Assembly: GCA_902776305.1 (NCBI GenBank)
Contig: CACYPS010000006.1
Coordinates: 21,856 to 85,855, forward strand
DNA from: an uncultured Lachnospiraceae bacterium
GTDB taxonomy: Bacteria; Bacillota; Clostridia; Lachnospirales; Lachnospiraceae
Direction of reading: 5' to 3'
Length of the DNA stretch: 64,000 nt
In this document: one piece after another, positions 1 to 6,762 of the stretch
Layout of the letters: the number at the start of each line of letters is the position of its first letter
Position numbering within the stretch: position 1 is the stretch's first letter
Program-made: the position numbers and the translations under genes
The notes under the pieces: model-generated
Databases searched by the model: none
What the model was told of the DNA's origin: nothing
Seen by the model: the letters and a program-made list of their open reading frames with translations, nothing else

Positions 1-122
1 CTGAGGGCCGCTGCTGCCACATGCGTATATGCTTTCTTTGCATCCCTGCCGGAGAGTAACTTAACACCTGCCGTACCGAACAGAACGCCGCTTGCAAATA
101 TACCGAGTCTTCTCCAACCCAT
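1..122 (-). CDS. DUF6110 family small protein (N-terminal part, runs off window)
   Basis: The first 40 codons of a gene reading out of the window's left edge. The ATG at 122 follows an AGGAGG-type ribosome binding site 6 nt upstream. The product begins MGWRRLGIFASGVLFGTAGV and continues with a KLLSGRDAKKAYTHVAAAAL segment, the glycine-rich hydrophobic start plus S-x-DAKKxYTH motif of DUF6110 proteins. These are short, probably membrane-associated proteins of unknown function in Clostridia. The C-terminus lies outside the window. The family call rests on remembered motif similarity only. Confidence 0.6.
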   Translation of the reverse strand, partial: MGWRRLGIFASGVLFGTAGVKLLSGRDAKKAYTHVAAAAL

Positions 123-264
123 AATGTAACCTCCTGAAATATTAAAACGAATAATTAGTAACGGTTGCTTTTTACGTACATTATTTTATATTCACGTTGC
201 CTCAAATACTACTACAAATTGCTTTGAGGAGCAATTTTTGCTTTCATTAGAATATATCGTAAAA

Positions 265-302
265 AGTGAAAAGACCGATACCACATCTAAGTGATATCGG
301 TC
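265..302 (-). terminator. Intrinsic terminator after tRNA-Arg
   Basis: An 8-bp perfect stem (GACCGATA/TATCGGTC, 273-280 with 295-302) lies directly downstream of tRNA-Arg on the minus strand. It is followed by TTTTCACTTTTT in that orientation, as expected for an intrinsic terminator closing the tRNA pair. Confidence 0.7.
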
Positions 303-306
303 ATAG

Positions 307-378
307 CGCGTCTGACAGGAGTCGAACCCGCGCACCTGGAACCGGAATCCAGTGCTCTATCCACTGAGCTACAGACGC
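307..378 (-). tRNA. tRNA-Arg (CCG)
   Basis: A complete 72-nt cloverleaf on the minus strand. It has a 7-bp acceptor stem (GCGTCTG/CAGACGC), discriminator G, a D arm GCTC...GAGC, an anticodon stem CTGGA/TCCAG with loop TTCCGGT giving anticodon CCG, and a T arm with TTCGACT. CCA is not encoded. It reads CGG and is second in a two-tRNA transcript with tRNA-Ala. Confidence 0.95.
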
Positions 379-404
379 ATCGAAAGACAACCTTTCTTAA
401 ATAA

Positions 405-428
405 CAGCCTGCCGAAATCGGCAGGCTG
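405..428 (-). terminator. Perfect 11-bp hairpin between the two tRNAs
   Basis: CAGCCTGCCGA and its exact reverse complement are separated by two bases, six bases after the 3' end of tRNA-Ala. In the minus direction it is followed by TTATTTAAG, a weak U tract. It may be a leaky terminator or a processing hairpin separating tRNA-Ala from tRNA-Arg. Confidence 0.5.
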
Positions 429-433
429 CCAGA

Positions 434-505
434 TGGAGATAATGAGATTCGAACTCACGGCCTTTCGGATGCGAACCGAACGCTCTCCCACTGAGCTATA
501 TCCCC
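434..505 (-). tRNA. tRNA-Ala (CGC)
   Basis: A 72-nt cloverleaf with acceptor GGGGATA/TATCTCC. This gives the G3:U70 wobble pair that is the classic alanine identity element. The anticodon stem TTCGG/CCGAA carries loop TTCGCAT, so the anticodon is CGC, reading GCG. The T loop is TTCGAAT, the discriminator is A, and CCA is not encoded. Confidence 0.95.
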
Positions 506-518
506 ATGCACAAAAGAT

Positions 519-547
519 ATCATAACTCTTTTCATGGAGATTGGCAA
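519..547 (-). promoter_or_regulatory. Sigma-A-type promoter of the tRNA-Ala/tRNA-Arg unit
   Basis: On the minus strand, TTGCCA (542-547) and TATGAT (519-524) are separated by exactly 17 bp. The -10 box is 13 bp upstream of the mature 5' end of tRNA-Ala. Confidence 0.75.
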
Positions 548-583
548 GTGGTTTTTTATTCTTCATCTTGAGTACAATCTCGC

Positions 584-690
584 GATGAAGAACAAAACCT
601 CAGCGAATCGCAGATGTGCGCAGTGGAAGGCGCTTACGCGCCGCGTACGTCGCGTCAAGAAACTCAGAGGCGTTATTGAATCTTCTTCTG
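584..690. repeat. Dispersed repeat, copy 1 of 3
   Basis: About 100 bp immediately downstream of the DUF5688 gene. It shares with the copies at 39905-40072 and 59554-59698 a left part GAAGAAYAAAA..CCTC, a middle CGCAGAYRTGCG, and a right part CGTCAAGAA...GAGGCGTT. The two ends are imperfect inverted repeats of each other. No reading frame is conserved between copies. Confidence 0.65.
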
Positions 691-696
691 CTCCAA

Positions 697-1617
697 TCAG
701 AGCATAATCACCCCGCGATCCGAATAATAACGGTAAACATGGTCAGACAGAATCTCATGGGGCATGACATCGCTCGCATTGACCTCGCGCACCATCTCCG
801 AGAGGTCTTCGGAATCATAACCTTTATCAGCCGGCATGAGAATCACTTCATGGACACTGCTGGGGAGCACATAGAAATCCGACCCGAGTCTCAAAGACAC
901 ATCCTTCATTGTCTCCGGGTACAGGATACATGCCGCTCCGAATACCTGCGACGTGTTACTCAGGATATACATGGGAGATATACCGGCCATGTCAAGCACA
1001 TGCTCCGCATTATCCATGAATCTCGGATCTTCCTCCATCTGCATTGCACAGTATTCGAGAAGGCATTCACACATGCTTCGTATATTAGCCGGCTCGTTGC
1101 GCGGCGTGTTGACCGTTGCAAGCCGCCATAATTCCTCCTCATCCGTCTTCCATCTCTCCATATCTTCCTTACGAATTATACAGGTCGCTCCGTATAAACC
1201 TTCGGCATCTACCCTGTAGTAATATACCACTGCAAGATCCAATACCCTTCTCATAGGCACCGTATCAAGAAAATCTCTGTTCATCTCAAAATTGATCAGC
1301 TTATACATCACTTTGTCGCGCATCTTATCAAAGTCGAGAAAATCATCGATATCTATATCCCTGTCAACCGAGTATTCCCGATTTTCCAGAAGTATCATAT
1401 CCACAATATGTTCTTCATCACATCCGTCCAGATACTTCTGCCAATAGTTTTCGACATAAATCGTCGGCGCGACATTCCTCTCCTTATGGCGGATTGTGAG
1501 TCCGTCAAGCAGAACGCCGTTATTCTTCGGCACTTTTCGGATACAAACCTGCGTATCGGATCCGACACGCTCACTGATTTTGCTCATCAAAAACATTTTA
1601 AACTCCGGATAATTCAT
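697..1617 (-). CDS. DUF5688 family protein
   Basis: A 306-residue protein of unknown function. The N-terminal third has the features I associate with DUF5688, a family abundant in Lachnospiraceae: a predicted helical MNYPEFKMFLMSKISERVG start, then VPKNNGVLLDGLTI and NVAPTIYVENYW. No signal peptide or membrane segment is visible, so it is probably cytoplasmic. The start was placed at the ATG preceded by GGAGGAAAAT. An in-frame start 37 codons upstream would add a sequence unlike the family. It stands alone, with a dispersed repeat directly after its stop codon. Confidence 0.75.
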   Translation of the reverse strand: MNYPEFKMFLMSKISERVGSDTQVCIRKVPKNNGVLLDGLTIRHKERNVAPTIYVENYWQKYLDGCDEEHIVDMILLENREYSVDRDIDIDDFLDFDKMRDKVMYKLINFEMNRDFLDTVPMRRVLDLAVVYYYRVDAEGLYGATCIIRKEDMERWKTDEEELWRLATVNTPRNEPANIRSMCECLLEYCAMQMEEDPRFMDNAEHVLDMAGISPMYILSNTSQVFGAACILYPETMKDVSLRLGSDFYVLPSSVHEVILMPADKGYDSEDLSEMVREVNASDVMPHEILSDHVYRYYSDRGVIML

Positions 1618-2001
1618 ATTTTCCTCCATTGTGTCCGTAAGGGCTGAAAGCCCGGTCAGGCATATCGATAATATGCTCCTCCGGGTTCGGGCGACCATGC
1701 CTGCATGGTCATCTGACCCGCCAATCAAAGTTTAAGAGTTTACTTCAAACTTTGTCTGCGTCACATATATCGATATACAGTTGCAGTACACAGAATGCCC
1801 CTGTACCGATTCAAGTCTTGTTCGCGAGAACCGGCACAGAGCTTACGGTCGGCGTCAGCTGATATAATTTCAAAAGAAAATTTGTGAAAAACAGAATCCC
1901 TTAAGAATCAGGATCCAGCTGCCTGAACGGCAGATAAAGATAATAAAAAGATAAGAATAATAGTAGAAAAATAAGAAGTCTCCCCGTAGGGAGACTTTCT
2001 C
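1618..2001. other. Intergenic region upstream of the DUF5688 gene
   Basis: This 384-bp gap holds the efp terminator at its right end and the presumed promoter and leader of the minus-strand DUF5688 gene. Around 1688-1710 there is a GACCATG/CATGGTC hairpin, flanked by GGGT and ACCC, that would lie in that leader. A weak TTTCAC-17-TATATC promoter-like pair lies near 1870-1900. I see no gene. Confidence 0.4.
1966..1997 (-). terminator. Intrinsic terminator of efp
   Basis: A 9-bp perfect stem AAGTCTCCC/GGGAGACTT (1976-1984 and 1989-1997) with a 4-nt loop starts a few bases after the efp stop. In the minus direction it runs into CTTATTTTTC. Confidence 0.8.
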
Positions 2002-2559
2002 TTATACTCTTGAAAGATATTCAGAGGATCTTGTGTCGATTTTTACAACATCACCGATGTTGACGAAGAGCGGAACCTGAATTGTTGCGCCGGTCTCGAC
2101 TGTCGCCGGTTTTGTCGCACCCTGTGCTGTATTTCCGGCAAATCCGGGCTCTGTATCAGTAATCTCAAGTTCAACGAAAAGAGGCGGCTCAATGGAGAAT
2201 ACTTCGCCATTGTATGAGCATACCTTAACCACTTCGTTTTCTTTTACGAACTTAAGCGCATCACCGATGACATCCTTGTTGATCATGATCTGATCATAGG
2301 TCTCAGGATCCATGAAATAGAACAGATCTCCGTCATTATACAGATACTGCTGATCCTTGCGATCGATTCTTGCTGCCGGGAACTTTTCTGTCGGACGGAA
2401 TGTCTTCTCAACTACACCGCCGTTAATGACATTGCGCATCTTTGTGCGGACAAACGCAGCGCCCTTGCCCGGTTTTACATGCTGGAACTCGACGATCTGC
2501 ATAACCTGCCCATCTATTTCGAGAGTTAAGCCGTTTTTAAAATCACCTGCTGAAATCAT
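2002..2559 (-). CDS. efp: Elongation factor P
   Basis: A 185-residue EF-P, the ribosome-binding factor that relieves stalling at proline runs. The three beta-barrel domains are collinear with the family and the length is standard. The tip loop [10 protein letters not shown] near residues 27-36 carries the lysine (about K31) that is modified in many bacteria. The C-terminal signature has the form T..G..I.VPLFV..GD.VKIDTR...Y..R. It is monocistronic, with its own promoter and terminator. Confidence 0.97.
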   Translation of the reverse strand: MISAGDFKNGLTLEIDGQVMQIVEFQHVKPGKGAAFVRTKMRNVINGGVVEKTFRPTEKFPAARIDRKDQQYLYNDGDLFYFMDPETYDQIMINKDVIGDALKFVKENEVVKVCSYNGEVFSIEPPLFVELEITDTEPGFAGNTAQGATKPATVETGATIQVPLFVNIGDVVKIDTRSSEYLSRV

Positions 2560-2588
2560 GCTTTTACCTCCATAAGTGTGTACAATTC

Positions 2589-2617
2589 ATTTTATAATAA
2601 AAAGAATTCTGTTGCAA
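2589..2617 (-). promoter_or_regulatory. Predicted efp promoter
   Basis: TTGCAA (2612-2617) and TAAAAT (2589-2594) on the minus strand are separated by 17 bp, about 30 bp upstream of the efp start codon. Confidence 0.5.
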
Positions 2618-2662
2618 GAGTAAAGTGAGGGCGTATTGTAAAAACCGCCGCGGGACTATTCA

Positions 2663-2691
2663 TTGTTATTGTTAACATTAAATGCTATAAT
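2663..2691 (+). promoter_or_regulatory. Predicted aroE promoter
   Basis: TTGTTA (2663-2668), a 17-bp spacer and a perfect TATAAT (2686-2691). It would give a leader of about 130 nt before the aroE ATG at 2829. That leader contains two hairpins: TTTGCGC/GCGCAAA near 2719-2742 and ATATCCGGC-TTCT-GCCGGATAT around 2796-2817, the latter just ahead of the ribosome binding site. Confidence 0.65.
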
Positions 2692-2828
2692 CTCGTTTGA
2701 TGAACAGGATCGCTGCGGCTCTTTGCGCGCCGGTTAGCGCAAACGTTGCTTGCATCTTCACTTCGTCATATTTCAAACCAAATCCACAGGAAAATATCCG
2801 GCTTCTGCCGGATATAAAGAGGAACCAT

Positions 2829-3701
2829 ATGCAAAAGTATTATCTGATCGGATCACCTATATCGCACAGTCTGTCTCCCGCAATGCACAACCTTTCTTTC
2901 CGTACGCTCGAAATCGATGCCGAATACGGTCTCCGCGAAACCGGTCTGGACATGTTGGCCGAGACAGTCGCCGAACTGAAATCCGAGGGCGCAGCGGGTT
3001 GGAACGTCACAATGCCCTGTAAAAGAGCTATGTGCGATTTCTGTGATGAACTCTCGCCGGAAGCGCTTATATCCCGTTCCGTAAATACGGTTCGAAATGA
3101 AAACGGAAAATTATACGGTTATTCGACCGACGGCGCCGGTTTCCTCCGGACTGCATCCGAATTCGGATATCCTGTCAGATCCGGTGCCATAACACTTCTC
3201 GGTACCGGCGGAGCTGCAATTTCCATACTTATTTCCTGTGCGCTTGAAGGAGCCGAAAGGATTCATGTCTTTTACAACAGGGAATCCTCGGCTGACATGA
3301 TAAGACCGCTCATCGCACAGCTTGAAGAGTACACGAAAAAAAGTCACACTCCCGAGATAACACTGGAATCCATACATGATACGCACGCACTGGACGCCAG
3401 AGCTCAGAGCACCGGTCTTATTGTGAATGCTACAAGCGTAGGCATGACCGGCACAGATCTTGAGAACATGAGTCCCGTATCGGATACTTTCTTTCTGAAC
3501 AAAAAAGCGGCCGTATTCGATGCTATCTATAATCCGAGAGAAACAGTTTTCTTAAAGCAGGCCGGAGAAGCCGGTCTTCAGACGAAGAACGGTTTATCCA
3601 TGCTGCTTTATCAGGGCGCTGAAGCCTTCCGAATTTGGACAGGTCAGGATATGCCTGTCCGGAAAATCAGGCAGGATGGTCCTTTCCGTCATCTTCTATA
3701 A
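2829..3701 (+). CDS. aroE: Shikimate dehydrogenase
   Basis: A 290-residue AroE that reduces 3-dehydroshikimate to shikimate with NADPH in the aromatic amino acid pathway. The substrate-binding N-domain shows YYLIGSPISHSLSPAMHN and GWNVTMPCK (catalytic Lys). The Rossmann part shows LLGTGGAA, then NATSVGM and the C-terminal GLSMLLYQGAEAF helix. The ATG at 2829 was chosen because it follows AAAGAGG and matches the family start. Its last 35 bp overlap, tail to tail, the 3' end of the shikimate kinase gene on the other strand. Confidence 0.95.
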   Translation: MQKYYLIGSPISHSLSPAMHNLSFRTLEIDAEYGLRETGLDMLAETVAELKSEGAAGWNVTMPCKRAMCDFCDELSPEALISRSVNTVRNENGKLYGYSTDGAGFLRTASEFGYPVRSGAITLLGTGGAAISILISCALEGAERIHVFYNRESSADMIRPLIAQLEEYTKKSHTPEITLESIHDTHALDARAQSTGLIVNATSVGMTGTDLENMSPVSDTFFLNKKAAVFDAIYNPRETVFLKQAGEAGLQTKNGLSMLLYQGAEAFRIWTGQDMPVRKIRQDGPFRHLL

Positions 3702-4188
3702 TTTCCTGAACAATTTCGGCTGTTTTTCTGCCATCCACCTTGATCGTGTAGTCGGCTACTTTTTTGTAAGCCGGCTCACGCTCTTTCAGCATTCTGTTCA
3801 CATGCTCTTCAAAGTCGCCTGCCCTGAGCCAGGAATGCTTTTCACCTTTGGAAAGCCGCTCAACGACAAGCTGCTTGCTGACTTTCAGGTAGTATACCCT
3901 GCCCAGTTTCTTTAAATACGGGGCATTCTGAGGCATCAGCGCAAGACCGCTTCCCAAAACAATTACGGATCTTTCCTCCACAGATTGAAGCTCATCGAGA
4001 ATCAGAGTCTCCATGGCGCGGTAATATACATCACCGAAGCGATCATAAACTTCCGTGGTCCTCATTTTAAGTCTGGACTCCACCTGCTTATCTATATCAA
4101 TAAGCGGCAGGTTCATTTCTTTTGCAAGAGCTTTAGCAACAGCACTTTTTCCCGACCCCATAAAGCCTTCCAGAATAATATGATTCAT
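3667..4188 (-). CDS. aroK: Shikimate kinase (P-loop kinase)
   Basis: A 173-residue P-loop kinase, the usual shikimate kinase length, expected to phosphorylate shikimate at the 3-hydroxyl. The Walker A GFMGSGKS is at residues 8-15, a DIDK motif near residue 32 would bind Mg and shikimate, and a lid-like SKGEKHSWLR segment is near 115. The canonical shikimate-binding GGG appears as GSG in VLGSGLAL, so activity is a little less certain than the fold. It converges with aroE, and the two stop regions overlap. Confidence 0.82.
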   Translation of the reverse strand: MNHIILEGFMGSGKSAVAKALAKEMNLPLIDIDKQVESRLKMRTTEVYDRFGDVYYRAMETLILDELQSVEERSVIVLGSGLALMPQNAPYLKKLGRVYYLKVSKQLVVERLSKGEKHSWLRAGDFEEHVNRMLKEREPAYKKVADYTIKVDGRKTAEIVQEIIEDDGKDHPA

Positions 4189-4241
4189 TATCTGTCCTCT
4201 CCTTATGTAAATCCTAATTAGCTTTCCTTCCCGGTGTGATT

Positions 4242-5126
4242 TTAGTCAACTATAACGTTATGAAGTGTACCGATACCCTCAATGACACAATCTACGGCGT
4301 CACTGACGGACAGAAATCTTGGAGGCTTAAAGCCCATGCCGACCCCTGCCGGTGTTCCCATACTGATTATGGTACCCGGAAGAAGTCTGATTCCCTGGGA
4401 AAGCTCATGGATACAGTGTGCTATATCGAAAATAAAGTCGTCCGTATTTCCGTCCTGTCTCAATTCTCCGTTTACATAAGACTGTACCCGGATCTTCGGT
4501 CTTCCCGGTATCTCGTCGGCAGTTACGATCCAGGGACCTATCGGAGTAAAACCGTCGAGGCTCTTTCCCAGATACCACTGCTTGTGACCGGTCTGAATAT
4601 CTCTGGCACTGATATCATTCAGGATGGTATATCCGAAGACATGCTCGTAAGCTTCCTCCGCCGGAACACGGTAAGCCTCCTTTCCGATAATGACGGCCAG
4701 CTCGGCTTCATAGTCAAGTCTTTCCGTAATATCGCGATGGGCCGGAATCCCGCCTCCGTCAGGGACAGCCTCACCTACACGCTTTGAAAAGTAGATCGAG
4801 ACCTTTTTCTCCGTTCCGAAGGCCTCGTCCGAGTATCCGCCGGCTTCCTTCTTATGTGCCATAAAATTTTCGCCGAGACATATGACATCCTGAGCAGGGT
4901 ACGGAATCGGAGAGCATTTGTCCAGAGTATCGTACGGAACGCCTTCTTCCGGATTTCTGAGAAACGCTTCCACTGTATTTCTGTCTTCTCCGGAAAACCT
5001 TCTGATCAAATCATTCATGTTGAAGAATGAGAGCCCTATGTCGGACAACGAATACACCGTCTTTCCGTCCTGAGAGGCCACTCCCAGCATCTCGTATCCG
5101 TTGTCCCTGTATGTCAGTAATTTCAT
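4242..5126 (-). CDS. Fumarylacetoacetate hydrolase family protein
   Basis: A 294-residue FAH-fold enzyme. Members hydrolyse or decarboxylate beta-dicarbonyl acids with a divalent metal. The metal-binding acidic set is visible: ERLDYEAELAVIIGK mid-protein, then GYTILNDISARDIQ, KSLDGFTPIGPWIV and the closing LLPGTIISMGTPAGVGMG loop. The N-terminal 70 residues match the usual YgiR-like leader domain. The substrate cannot be read from sequence. Candidates are acylpyruvate or oxaloacetate/hydroxyhexadienedioate-type acids. The superoxide reductase gene lies 12 bp upstream on the same strand, so the two are probably co-transcribed. Confidence 0.85.
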   Translation of the reverse strand: MKLLTYRDNGYEMLGVASQDGKTVYSLSDIGLSFFNMNDLIRRFSGEDRNTVEAFLRNPEEGVPYDTLDKCSPIPYPAQDVICLGENFMAHKKEAGGYSDEAFGTEKKVSIYFSKRVGEAVPDGGGIPAHRDITERLDYEAELAVIIGKEAYRVPAEEAYEHVFGYTILNDISARDIQTGHKQWYLGKSLDGFTPIGPWIVTADEIPGRPKIRVQSYVNGELRQDGNTDDFIFDIAHCIHELSQGIRLLPGTIISMGTPAGVGMGFKPPRFLSVSDAVDCVIEGIGTLHNVIVD

Positions 5127-5138
5127 ACTAATGCCTTA

Positions 5139-5507
5139 TTATGCTTTCCAGAGTCCATGCAGGTTGCAATAATCGTAAGCTGCAACATACTCATCGCCCG
5201 CCTCAATGACAAAATCAGCTTCCGGAGCGTCACCGGGCTGAAGATTCTTTCTGTAAACGCATTTCTTTGTCTCGATCGCGATCCACTCAATATAATGGGC
5301 GTCGACCATCGGATGTTCAACTGTACCGATTTTTACATTAACCTTGTCACCGTCGATCGTCACTGCGGGAACATGTTTTTCCTGCGCTGCGTCTGTCGTG
5401 TTCGCTGTGAGTTCTACGAGCGGCTCGCCACAACATTTGACCGGGCAAGTACCCTTCTTGAGAAGAGAAACCATATTTCCACATTTTTCACATACTAAAA
5501 TTGTCAT
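5139..5507 (-). CDS. dfx: Desulfoferrodoxin / superoxide reductase
   Basis: A 122-residue two-iron superoxide reductase that reduces superoxide to peroxide without making oxygen, typical of anaerobes. The N-terminal desulforedoxin domain has the FeCys4 set C6, C9, C25, C26. The catalytic centre is complete: H45 in EKHVP, H65 in EHPM, H71 in AHYI, and C114 and H117 in CNLHG, with the gating E43/K44 pair. It lies just upstream of the FAH-family gene in the same direction. Confidence 0.95.
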   Translation of the reverse strand: MTILVCEKCGNMVSLLKKGTCPVKCCGEPLVELTANTTDAAQEKHVPAVTIDGDKVNVKIGTVEHPMVDAHYIEWIAIETKKCVYRKNLQPGDAPEADFVIEAGDEYVAAYDYCNLHGLWKA

Positions 5508-5763
5508 CTCCTACCTCCTCTTTGCTTATGTAAGCCAGATATAATGTAAAAACCTTCAACACCGGTTGCGACCGGACTTATCTATAATATGCAGATAAAT
5601 CACGACCTACTAGACCAGTTCACAAATTATTATACTACATTTAGACATACTATGCACGAATAATGTTTTTGTACGAAATCTGACAAAAATCTTTTCTCAC
5701 CTCGCAAGGACAAGGTCCGCAAGCGGACTTCAGCTCCACCATCCTCGAGGAATTTCCTATACA

Positions 5764-5796
5764 ACAAAAAAAGCTACCTGGATTTACCAGATAGCT
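5764..5796 (-). terminator. Intrinsic terminator of tRNA-Leu
   Basis: The stem AGCTA-CTGG/CCAG-TAGCT (5772-5796, one internal mismatch) is followed on the minus strand by a run of seven T. It begins 15 bp after the tRNA-Leu 3' end. Confidence 0.8.
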
Positions 5797-5811
5797 CCTT
5801 TTTATTTGCTA

Positions 5812-5896
5812 TGCGGAAGATGGGACTTGAACCCACACGCAAATAGTATGCACAAGATCCTTAGTCTTGCTCGTCTGCCAGTTCCGACACTTCCGC
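5812..5896 (-). tRNA. tRNA-Leu (AAG)
   Basis: An 85-nt class II tRNA with acceptor GCGGAAG/CTTCCGC, discriminator A, a D stem TCG/CGA, an anticodon stem CAAGA/TCTTG with loop CTAAGGA, a long variable arm, and a T arm GTGGG-TTCAAGT-CCCAT. The anticodon reads AAG. Adenosine at position 34 is rare in bacterial leucine tRNAs and normally implies deamination to inosine. CCA is not encoded. Confidence 0.93.
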
Positions 5897-5922
5897 GTAT
5901 CGGCTTGCCGCCAACAGTTGAT

Positions 5923-5951
5923 ATTATATGCATGAATCCAAGTTTTGTCAA
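5923..5951 (-). promoter_or_regulatory. Consensus promoter of tRNA-Leu
   Basis: Perfect TTGACA (5946-5951) and TATAAT (5923-5928) boxes separated by 17 bp on the minus strand, 26 bp upstream of the mature tRNA 5' end. Confidence 0.9.
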
Positions 5952-6108
5952 CAAGAAATTGTATCTTTTTTTCTAATTTTTGATTTTTTTCTGCTTTTTA
6001 TGCATGCTATGCTTCTTCAGCCGCTTTTTTGCAAATGGACAACACCCTCTCGGTCATTATATAATAACAGAAAACCTTCCACCTGAGCGAAAAAAGCGAG
6101 GTAATGCC

Positions 6109-6612
6109 ATGTATGACACTTCCAAACAGAACATAGATCCGTACACAGCCCGTATTGATTATATCGCCGGACTCGTTACAGACATGCTCGAAGAGCGCGT
6201 CCCGTCCGGAGAGAGGATCTGGGCCGCCTCCCACCTCTTCGGAGTAGCCGACCATGCCGCTCTCCTCGCAGGTATGCGCAATCAGAATATAGAGCTCGCA
6301 TATATCGCAGGGGTGATGCACGATCTTTACAAGTTTACGACCGGAAATGTGGAAAGACATGCCGAAGAAGGAGCTGCCTTTGCCAGACCGCTGCTTGATA
6401 AGAGCGGTCTCTTCTCCTCAAAAGAGATCGAAACTATCTGCGGGGCGATTTACTTTCACAGCGACAAAGCCCACAGGCATCTTCCTTTGGATGAAATCCT
6501 GAAGGACGCAGACGTCATGCAGAGCGTTTTGTCGAGCGGAACCCGCGTTGTTTCAAAGAAACAGTCAGAGCGGTGGAAATCTCTTAAAAAAGAATTCGGC
6601 TTCAAACTGTAA
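6109..6612 (+). CDS. HD-domain protein (probable metal-dependent phosphohydrolase)
   Basis: A 167-residue protein with an HD-type arrangement: ASHLFGVADHAALLA, then GVMHDLYKF (the HD dyad) and a later IYFHSDKAH helix. This resembles small HD hydrolases acting on nucleotides or phosphate esters, but the substrate is unknown. The ATG at 6109 was chosen because of CGAGG upstream. A possible 43-codon extension is hydrophobic and contains no ribosome binding site. The last codons, stop and following bases are duplicated in tandem just downstream. Confidence 0.75.
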   Translation: MYDTSKQNIDPYTARIDYIAGLVTDMLEERVPSGERIWAASHLFGVADHAALLAGMRNQNIELAYIAGVMHDLYKFTTGNVERHAEEGAAFARPLLDKSGLFSSKEIETICGAIYFHSDKAHRHLPLDEILKDADVMQSVLSSGTRVVSKKQSERWKSLKKEFGFKL

Positions 6613-6680
6613 GTATCCGACAAGCGACAAATAAAAAAAGAATTCGGCTTTAAACTGTAAATATCAGCAGACGACAAATA
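6585..6680 (+). repeat. Tandem duplication of the HD gene's 3' end (48-bp period)
   Basis: The segment from a poly-A run through the final codons EFGFKL, the stop and CGACAAATA occurs twice in succession, with a few substitutions and a short deletion in the second copy. The second copy has no start of its own and is not a gene. Confidence 0.8.
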
Positions 6681-6708
6681 ATCTTTATATTTATCATTAC
6701 ATCAAAAA

Positions 6709-6757
6709 CGCCCGTATCACTCACTCTCTGTCAGAGTAAGCGATACGGGCTGTTTCA
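6709..6757. terminator. Bidirectional terminator between the HD gene and rseP
   Basis: GCCCGTATC and GATACGGGC (6710-6718 and 6742-6750) with further inner pairing (CT-ACTCT/AGAGT-AG). On the plus strand it is followed by a T-rich run ending in seven T, on the minus strand by five T. It serves both convergent genes. Confidence 0.85.
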
Positions 6758-6762
6758 TTTTT

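Noticed and set aside
616-1131. A 171-codon plus-strand frame across repeat copy 1 and the DUF5688 gene
   Set aside because: Antisense to a supported gene, and its first part is the dispersed repeat. No translation signal.
2696-2828. Known riboswitch or T-box in the aroE leader
   Set aside because: The hairpins lack the conserved T-box sequence and any riboswitch core I recognise, so it is reported only as a structured leader.
6633-6680. Second copy of the HD gene's end as a separate gene
   Set aside because: It has no start codon or ribosome binding site and is only the duplicated tail of the upstream gene.
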